A stretch of DNA of 64,000 bases, taken from positions 62,001 to 126,000 of the forward strand of contig NZ_JAHKSI010000005.1 of the NCBI RefSeq assembly GCF_019720915.1. Direction: 5' to 3'. This DNA comes from Alkalihalobacillus sp. TS-13 (GTDB taxonomy: Bacteria; Bacillota; Bacilli; Bacillales; Fictibacillaceae). Below the pieces are notes generated by a model that made no database searches, was not told where the DNA came from, and saw nothing but the letters and a program-made list of their open reading frames with translations. Shown piece by piece: positions 59,431 through 64,000 of this stretch (position 1 is its first letter; each line of letters starts with the position of its first letter). Both the position numbers and the translations under genes were made by a program.

Positions 59431-60612
59431 TTATTCCGTAAACGATCTGCTGACAAATTGCTGTCTTTTGTTTCGAAACTCAAAAGGTGTGACGCCTACG
59501 ACCTTTTTGAACAGTTTCGAAAAATATTTCTCATCTTGATAGCCTAGCAATAAAGAAATCGAGTAAATGGTTTCTTCTGTTTCTTTTAACCAAATTTTAG
59601 CCTGGTCAATTCTTAATTTCGTAATATATTTAGACAAAGGCAATCCGGTTTCTTCCTTGAATTTCCTTGAAATATGTTCTCGGCTGAAGAAGAATAGGTT
59701 GGATAGTTTCTCCAAACTCAACTCCTCCATATAAAAATCATTTACATAGGAAACGATATCCTTTATTCGGCGGGGGGTATCCAAATCATCCATTCGATGA
59801 TTTGACCGATACTCGTGATTATCGATGGCTGTTTGTAAAGTTTGATAGGAGCTTGGAATATCCGTTAATGAATATAATCGCTCACCACTCACAAGTCGAA
59901 TAGGTATATCAAATTCTTGACTCATCCATTCTTCTATCGTTAGCCATTCGTCTTTAATGCTGATGACAAGACAAAGATTTCGATCAAAGTGTAGAGAAAA
60001 CGCATTTCCTAATTTTCTTTGAACGAGCATGTCTGCCAGTAAATCAACATAAGGATCAGGGTGATGCATTTGATAAAAAGAAATTAACGATAATTCATAT
60101 TGATCAGCAGTAGGGAGGTATGGGAGGATGTCATCTGGTTCAAAAGCTTCCCCCATGCAAGCCGCTGTCATTATTTGATTGAGCCACAGCTTTTTTAAGT
60201 CTTTATCGACTGTTTGATCCGAATGTCGGGATTTTTGGTCATTCTTCCAGCTTTCCACTGCTTCAGATAACGTTTTGTTAAAGGGCTCAGGTTCTATCGG
60301 CTTCAAAAGATAATCGAAACTGCTGTATTTAATCGCTTGGCGCATAAATGAATAATCGTTGTACCCTGTAATGAATATGACCTTACCGGGATAAGAAATG
60401 CCGTCGAGCCATTCTATGATATCTATTCCGGTCATTCCTGGCATTTTAATATCCGTAAAAATCAGTTCAGGTTGAGATTCATCAATAATTGTTTTTGCTT
60501 CTTGACCATCGCTTGCTTCTAAAATCTCAGTTATGCCGTGCTGGTCCCATTGTCCTAAATAGCGCAGGACGTCGCGTACATTCATTTCATCATCAGCAAT
60601 TAAAGCCTTCAA
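59431..60612 (-). CDS. AraC-type response regulator (YesN family)
   Basis: This 393-residue response regulator has an N-terminal receiver domain with the phosphoacceptor Asp54 in IFTDIKMPGMTG and Lys in LLKPIEPEPF. A central linker follows, then a C-terminal AraC helix-turn-helix pair (SLEKLSNLFFFSREHISRKF, then YSISLLLGYQDEKYFSKLFK). Such regulators control sugar-uptake or polysaccharide genes. The start is a TTG seven bases after GGAGGAGGG. It follows the kinase gene by 33 bases and precedes the lipoprotein gene, forming a three-gene operon. sacB and levB are plausible targets. Confidence 0.9.
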   Translation of the reverse strand: MKALIADDEMNVRDVLRYLGQWDQHGITEILEASDGQEAKTIIDESQPELIFTDIKMPGMTGIDIIEWLDGISYPGKVIFITGYNDYSFMRQAIKYSSFDYLLKPIEPEPFNKTLSEAVESWKNDQKSRHSDQTVDKDLKKLWLNQIMTAACMGEAFEPDDILPYLPTADQYELSLISFYQMHHPDPYVDLLADMLVQRKLGNAFSLHFDRNLCLVISIKDEWLTIEEWMSQEFDIPIRLVSGERLYSLTDIPSSYQTLQTAIDNHEYRSNHRMDDLDTPRRIKDIVSYVNDFYMEELSLEKLSNLFFFSREHISRKFKEETGLPLSKYITKLRIDQAKIWLKETEETIYSISLLLGYQDEKYFSKLFKKVVGVTPFEFRNKRQQFVSRSFTE

Positions 60613-60645
60613 AAACTATCCCTCCTCCGTATATGAAACTGGCTA

Positions 60646-62415
60646 TCATACATTGGCTGTTGAACTCGTTTGGATTGGACAGGGAATGAAAATCTTCACG
60701 TGGAACCCTTGCCCTTGATCCGTGTCTACTTCTAACCCTGCCCTTTTGTTGTAATTAAGAACCAAACGATCATGAATATTTTTTAAACCAATATGTTTAT
60801 GTGAATATAAGCTTTCATGAGGATCTGTATATATTTTTTTCCTTAACATTTGGAGCTGTTTCTCCGGCAGACTTTCTCCGTCATTCTCTACGATAAGGTG
60901 TAAGAAGCCGTCTTGTATTTCCCCGCGTATTGATAGACGAGCTTTATAATTGCCCTTTTCATAACAATGCTTAAAAAAGTTCTCAACGAGTGGCTGAAGA
61001 ATCATACTGGGTATCGTCGTATTAAGAACCGTTTCGTTCATTTCTATGGAGTAATTCACATTATTTCGGAAACGTTCCATTTGCAGGGTGAGATAGGATT
61101 CAATATAATTCACTTCATCTTGTACGAGTACCCACTCGTCTGCCTGTATGGAGTAACGCATCATCTTCGATAAAGACGTTACGAGACGGTATACGTTAGG
61201 CGTCTTTGATCTTAAAGCAACTGCACCAATTGATTGCAGGGCATTGAATAAGAAATGAGGATTCACTTGGGCCTTTAAAGCTCTGAATTGGTTTTCCTTA
61301 TTTTCAATCTCAAGCTTATATTCACGATCAATGTGAAGGTTAATGCGATTCATCATATCTTTCATATGTTTCTCCAAATAACCGATTTCGTCTTGTCTAG
61401 AGTCATCAAAGGGAACGTTCATTTCACTGCCTTCTATCATGCGTACTTTTTGAGTCAGTTGTTTGATCGGATGGGTAATTCGAATCGTAATCATACTGAT
61501 CATCAACAACCCTAATAAACCTACACCTATCCCGACCAATATACTTGTATAGGCCGTTTTCCTGACATCATGAAATAAGATTTCACTAGGCGTGATCTTC
61601 ACCAATTTCCATTGATGGAGTGGGCTGGATAAAGTTCTTGATAAGATAATATCATCACCCCTACCGCCATCTTCTTTCATTTGCTGTTGCAGCTCAGCAG
61701 TCACGGGCTTGCCGATAAGACTACGGTTGTTTGCATAAATCACTTGATCGTTTTCGTCAACCAGTAACACGGTCTCTTCGTTTTCCTGAATTAGGTTATT
61801 GCATATTTGAGTGTACATATCTGAATCGATGTCAGTAGTCAGGATTCCGAGAAATTCGTTTGTGAGCACATCTACTATTTTATGATGGAGTGTTATGACC
61901 ACAGTGTTGTCTGACTGGGGAACAATCGCTGCATTATTATAATTCTCAATAGGGTGAGGCGGTTCTAATATGTACTTTAAGTTCGAATGATAGAGTTTGT
62001 TCATCAAGTCCTGATCTAAAAAATCAGGTTTTGATTTTCGCGCACTGACCATTCCATTATATACAGCGATGGATTCCCTATCCTGATTTAAATAAAGCCG
62101 TACCTGCCGGATTTCGCTCCGCATCAAATAGTAATTTTTTAAGCTTTTCTCTAGGTAAGCTGAATCATCTACATCATTATTAAATATCCGGAACAACTCA
62201 GGGTCACGATACAGGATGTATGGGAGGTTGATCATTTCCTCAAAGTATTGATTGAGTTCTTCTGAGCTCTCCTGCAATTGTGCCCGGCTGTTTTCGAGTT
62301 CATTCTGCTCCACACTATTTTTCGTATAGCTGTAAATTAAAAAAACAGACAAAAAATAGGGCAGGATGATGAACACAAGCAGCATTAACAATAACCGGCG
62401 CTGAATGCTTTTCAT
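60646..62415 (-). CDS. sensor histidine kinase (YesM family)
   Basis: This 589-residue membrane kinase has TM1 at residues ~8-30, a large extracytoplasmic Cache-like sensor domain, TM2 at about 285-308 and a HAMP domain. The catalytic part is of the LytS/YesM type: the phosphoacceptor His is in VNPHFLFNALQSIG and the ATPase part ends with HIGLKNIHDRL. YesM kinases usually respond to extracellular oligosaccharides, sometimes through a binding protein; the co-transcribed lipoprotein fits that. GAAAGGGG precedes the ATG. A vegetative-type promoter and two cre-like boxes lie upstream. Confidence 0.92.
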   Translation of the reverse strand: MKSIQRRLLLMLLVFIILPYFLSVFLIYSYTKNSVEQNELENSRAQLQESSEELNQYFEEMINLPYILYRDPELFRIFNNDVDDSAYLEKSLKNYYLMRSEIRQVRLYLNQDRESIAVYNGMVSARKSKPDFLDQDLMNKLYHSNLKYILEPPHPIENYNNAAIVPQSDNTVVITLHHKIVDVLTNEFLGILTTDIDSDMYTQICNNLIQENEETVLLVDENDQVIYANNRSLIGKPVTAELQQQMKEDGGRGDDIILSRTLSSPLHQWKLVKITPSEILFHDVRKTAYTSILVGIGVGLLGLLMISMITIRITHPIKQLTQKVRMIEGSEMNVPFDDSRQDEIGYLEKHMKDMMNRINLHIDREYKLEIENKENQFRALKAQVNPHFLFNALQSIGAVALRSKTPNVYRLVTSLSKMMRYSIQADEWVLVQDEVNYIESYLTLQMERFRNNVNYSIEMNETVLNTTIPSMILQPLVENFFKHCYEKGNYKARLSIRGEIQDGFLHLIVENDGESLPEKQLQMLRKKIYTDPHESLYSHKHIGLKNIHDRLVLNYNKRAGLEVDTDQGQGFHVKIFIPCPIQTSSTANV

Positions 62416-62556
62416 CTCAAAGCGCCCCTTTCACGAGAGGACCAATGGAAAAATATTTTACTTATAGCAAGATAATGGATACGTTGAGAGTGGATTTGAT
62501 TGAAAGATGGTTTAGGACTACTCTATTAAATAGCAAAGAAATTCATAATATCCTAA

Positions 62557-62584
62557 ACTATAACAAACATGTAAAAAGCGTCAA
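62557..62584 (-). promoter_or_regulatory. promoter of the YesMN-lipoprotein operon
   Basis: On the minus strand TTGACG (62579-62584) and TATAGT (62557-62562) are separated by 16 bases, about 140 bases before the kinase start. The 470-base gap holds no gene. Confidence 0.6.
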
Positions 62585-62636
62585 TCATGCCGTAGCGTAT
62601 AGTACATAGTAGGGGTAATCCGCTGAGCACCTGATT

Positions 62637-62671
62637 TCGGAAACGCTCACAAAAAAATGTAAACGTTATAT
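62637..62671. promoter_or_regulatory. two cre-like boxes upstream of the kinase operon
   Basis: TGTAAACGTTATAT (62658-62671) matches 12 of 14 positions of the CcpA operator TGWAANCGNTNWCA. CGGAAACGCTCACA just before it matches about 11. They lie upstream of the -35, where CcpA can activate or repress. Confidence 0.35.
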
Positions 62672-62819
62672 AGAATTGAAAAAATGAAACAAATTGACTA
62701 TCTAGATGATGGAATTTATGGGGAAAAGGAGGGCTAAGTTCTCATCCTTAAATTAGTGAAATATCCGGGAAGATGGAGAGGCTGGCTTTAAGCTTCATAG
62801 AAACGAAAGAGGTGTAATC

Positions 62820-62857
62820 ACTAAAGAGGCTCCATTAATAGGATCCTCTTTTTTGTG
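62820..62857 (-). terminator. hairpin near the end of the DeoR-family gene
   Basis: GAGGCTCC and GGATCCTC form a stem followed on the plus strand by TTTTTT, with a less perfect T tract on the minus strand. It lies 30-65 bases beyond the repressor stop codon. Confidence 0.5.
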
Positions 62858-62886
62858 AGAATGGAGAATTAAATATTCTTATAGTT

Positions 62887-63657
62887 TTAAAGTTTTACGA
62901 TATGTACGTTCACGCCATTACGCTTCATTTCCTCTTCGAAATGGTCCTGTACTTTATCGTCTACGATACAAAAGTCTATATCGGATAGGTCAGCAACTTT
63001 AGCAAAATTCACCTTGCCGATTTTACTATGATCAGTCAATAGGATGGTTTGCCTGGAGTTCGTGATCATCATACGCTTAATACGAGCCTCGGTTAGGTTA
63101 GGTGTGGTAATGATACCTTCTTTAAGATCCAAACCATTAGTACCAATAAATGCTTTATCAATTCGAATCATATTGAGCGATTGTTCGGCAAAAGGTCCGA
63201 CCAATGCAGATGTTTCTCTTCGTAAATTACCGCCTAGCAGCATTACATCCAAGCCAGGAATATCTGCCAGCTCCTGCATGATAATGATCGAGTTGGTCAC
63301 AATGGAAAGATTGGAAAAGGTCTTTAACTCTTTTACAAGTTCATAAGTTGTAGTTCCTGAATCTAGAAGGATGGCATCGCCTGGGTTAATGAACTCTACC
63401 GCTTTTTTAGCAATGGCTTGCTTTTCTGCGATATAGTCTTTTTTTCTATCTCCGATTGATGCCTCATAACCGACCGGCTGTAAGAGGATGGCACCGCCAT
63501 GTGTCCTTTTAATATTATTTGTTTCCTCAAGTTCTTTAAGATCCCTTCGGATCGTAGACTCTGAAACATTAAATTGCTGACTTAAATCATGAACGGACGC
63601 CCGAGACATATGGCGTAAGTATTCAAGAATTTGCGCTTTACGCTCTTCCATAAACAT
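62887..63657 (-). CDS. DeoR-family transcriptional repressor
   Basis: This 256-residue repressor has an N-terminal winged helix (RASVHDLSQQFNVSESTIRR), the family-typical RTHGGAILL, and a C-terminal sugar-phosphate-sensing domain with DSGTTTYELVKEL, TNSI and GGNLRRETSALVGP. Such regulators control sugar operons (FruR, IolR, GatR types) and are released by phosphorylated sugars. The start at 63657 (MFMEERK) is favoured by GGGAG nine bases upstream; the extension to 63696 lies before it. It is divergent from a strong promoter reading off the window edge, whose gene it probably controls. A cre-like box lies in its upstream region. Confidence 0.9.
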   Translation of the reverse strand: MFMEERKAQILEYLRHMSRASVHDLSQQFNVSESTIRRDLKELEETNNIKRTHGGAILLQPVGYEASIGDRKKDYIAEKQAIAKKAVEFINPGDAILLDSGTTTYELVKELKTFSNLSIVTNSIIIMQELADIPGLDVMLLGGNLRRETSALVGPFAEQSLNMIRIDKAFIGTNGLDLKEGIITTPNLTEARIKRMMITNSRQTILLTDHSKIGKVNFAKVADLSDIDFCIVDDKVQDHFEEEMKRNGVNVHIVKL

Positions 63658-63672
63658 GAAGCAATTCTCCCT

Positions 63673-63687
63673 TCGTAAACGTTTTCT
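63673..63687. promoter_or_regulatory. cre-like box before the DeoR-family gene
   Basis: CGTAAACGTTTTCT matches 12 of 14 positions of the CcpA operator consensus and lies 15-30 bases before the chosen start codon. Confidence 0.35.
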
Positions 63688-63791
63688 TTTTATCATTATA
63701 GACTAATCTCGAAGTCTTAAAGTAATAAGATGATTGCGCGATTCCTGATTTTTGACTTGCGATCATACACATTTATCTTCATGTGGCTAAA

Positions 63792-63809
63792 AATAAGCAT
63801 AAGTAATCA
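63792..63809 (+). promoter_or_regulatory. operator-like direct repeat, copy 1
   Basis: AATAAGCATAAGTAATCA matches copy 2 at 63941 in 16 of 18 bases. It lies about 115 bases upstream of the strong promoter. Confidence 0.5.
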
Positions 63810-63907
63810 AATTAATTCAAACTGTATGATGAGAATAATCATGGGAAAGAGCATTAAGTAGGGATTTATAAAGAGATTCGTTATATTTTTAATTTTTAGA
63901 AAACTTA

Positions 63908-63936
63908 TTGACAATCATCAAATACGCATATATCAT
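63908..63936 (+). promoter_or_regulatory. strong promoter reading off the right edge
   Basis: TTGACA (63908-63913), a 17-base spacer and TATCAT (63931-63936). The gene it drives lies beyond the window, probably a sugar operon divergent from the DeoR-family repressor. Confidence 0.7.
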
Positions 63937-63940
63937 CATT

Positions 63941-63958
63941 AATAAGCATAAACAATCA
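63941..63958 (+). promoter_or_regulatory. operator-like direct repeat, copy 2
   Basis: AATAAGCATAAACAATCA lies at the expected transcription start, just after the -10, where a bound repressor would block RNA polymerase. The remainder of 63658-64000 holds no gene. Confidence 0.55.
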
Positions 63959-64000
63959 CAACCAATATTGGGATTTATTACACATATAACAAAATCATTC

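Overview
The window is chromosomal DNA of a Bacillus-like, spore-forming Bacillota. Three things support this: strong Shine-Dalgarno sequences with some TTG and GTG starts, many rho-independent terminators, and a gene order that follows the Bacillus subtilis yhaP-yhaO-yhaN-yhaM-yhaL-prsA / hpr-yhaH-trpP-serC-hit-ecsABC-yhaA / hmoB-pbpF-hemEHY segment almost gene for gene. No rRNA, tRNA, CRISPR array, intact insertion sequence or prophage was seen. It is not B. subtilis itself: the intergenic spaces carry three families of dispersed repeats, and several genes are inserted or relocated. The genus (Alkalihalobacillus/Pseudalkalibacillus-like, or another environmental Bacillaceae) cannot be fixed from this window.

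Layout. 1-9.7 kb: end of a NatB/YhaP-type permease, the DNA-repair pair yhaO-yhaN, a CssRS-like secretion-stress two-component system, then yhaM and yhaL. 9.8-20.3 kb: prsA, two tiny YjcZ-type proteins, a YpmS-like protein, a DUF3267 protein, a yhaI remnant, hpr, yhaH, a DUF1232 protein, trpP with a TRAP-type leader, serC, a GGCT-like protein and hit. 20.4-31.8 kb: a candidate structured RNA, ecsABC, a frameshifted nuclease-like/wHTH gene enclosed by duplicated repeat arrays, yhaA, a divergent SigB-type stress pair (ferritin-like / DJ-1-like), a lipid kinase, hmoB and pbpF. 32-42.4 kb: a chemoreceptor with a SigD-type promoter, hemE-hemH-hemY, a KinB-like kinase and a CapA-like lipoprotein. 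42.5-54.5 kb: ponA with a repetitive acidic tail, an osmoprotectant ABC transporter, two tandem subtilisins and two unusual secreted low-complexity proteins. 54.6-64 kb: an IS remnant, then a fructan block on the minus strand (levB, sacB, a sugar-binding lipoprotein, a YesMN-type two-component system, a DeoR-family repressor) and a strong promoter with operator-like repeats reading off the right edge.

How the genes fit together. Many genes deal with the cell envelope and protein export: PrsA folds secreted proteins, CssRS senses secretion stress, Ecs supports regulated intramembrane proteolysis and export, Hpr represses exoenzymes, and the subtilisins, SacB and LevB are secreted enzymes. The hem genes form the end of the coproporphyrin-dependent heme pathway, with the heme monooxygenase HmoB nearby. 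At the right end SacB would make levan, LevB would cut it, and the lipoprotein plus YesMN pair probably sense or bind the resulting sugars.

The least explained content is the repeat set. Family A elements are MITE-like mosaics with GGCTTTGTTA-type or GGCTGTTYTCTAAAAG-type ends. Family B arrays have inverted units around TAACGGACACCAGRGACGTT. Family C elements are hairpins placed after terminators. One family B array is duplicated around a nuclease-like gene that has its own promoter and a terminator in its leader. This is the best candidate here for an undescribed repeat-associated system.
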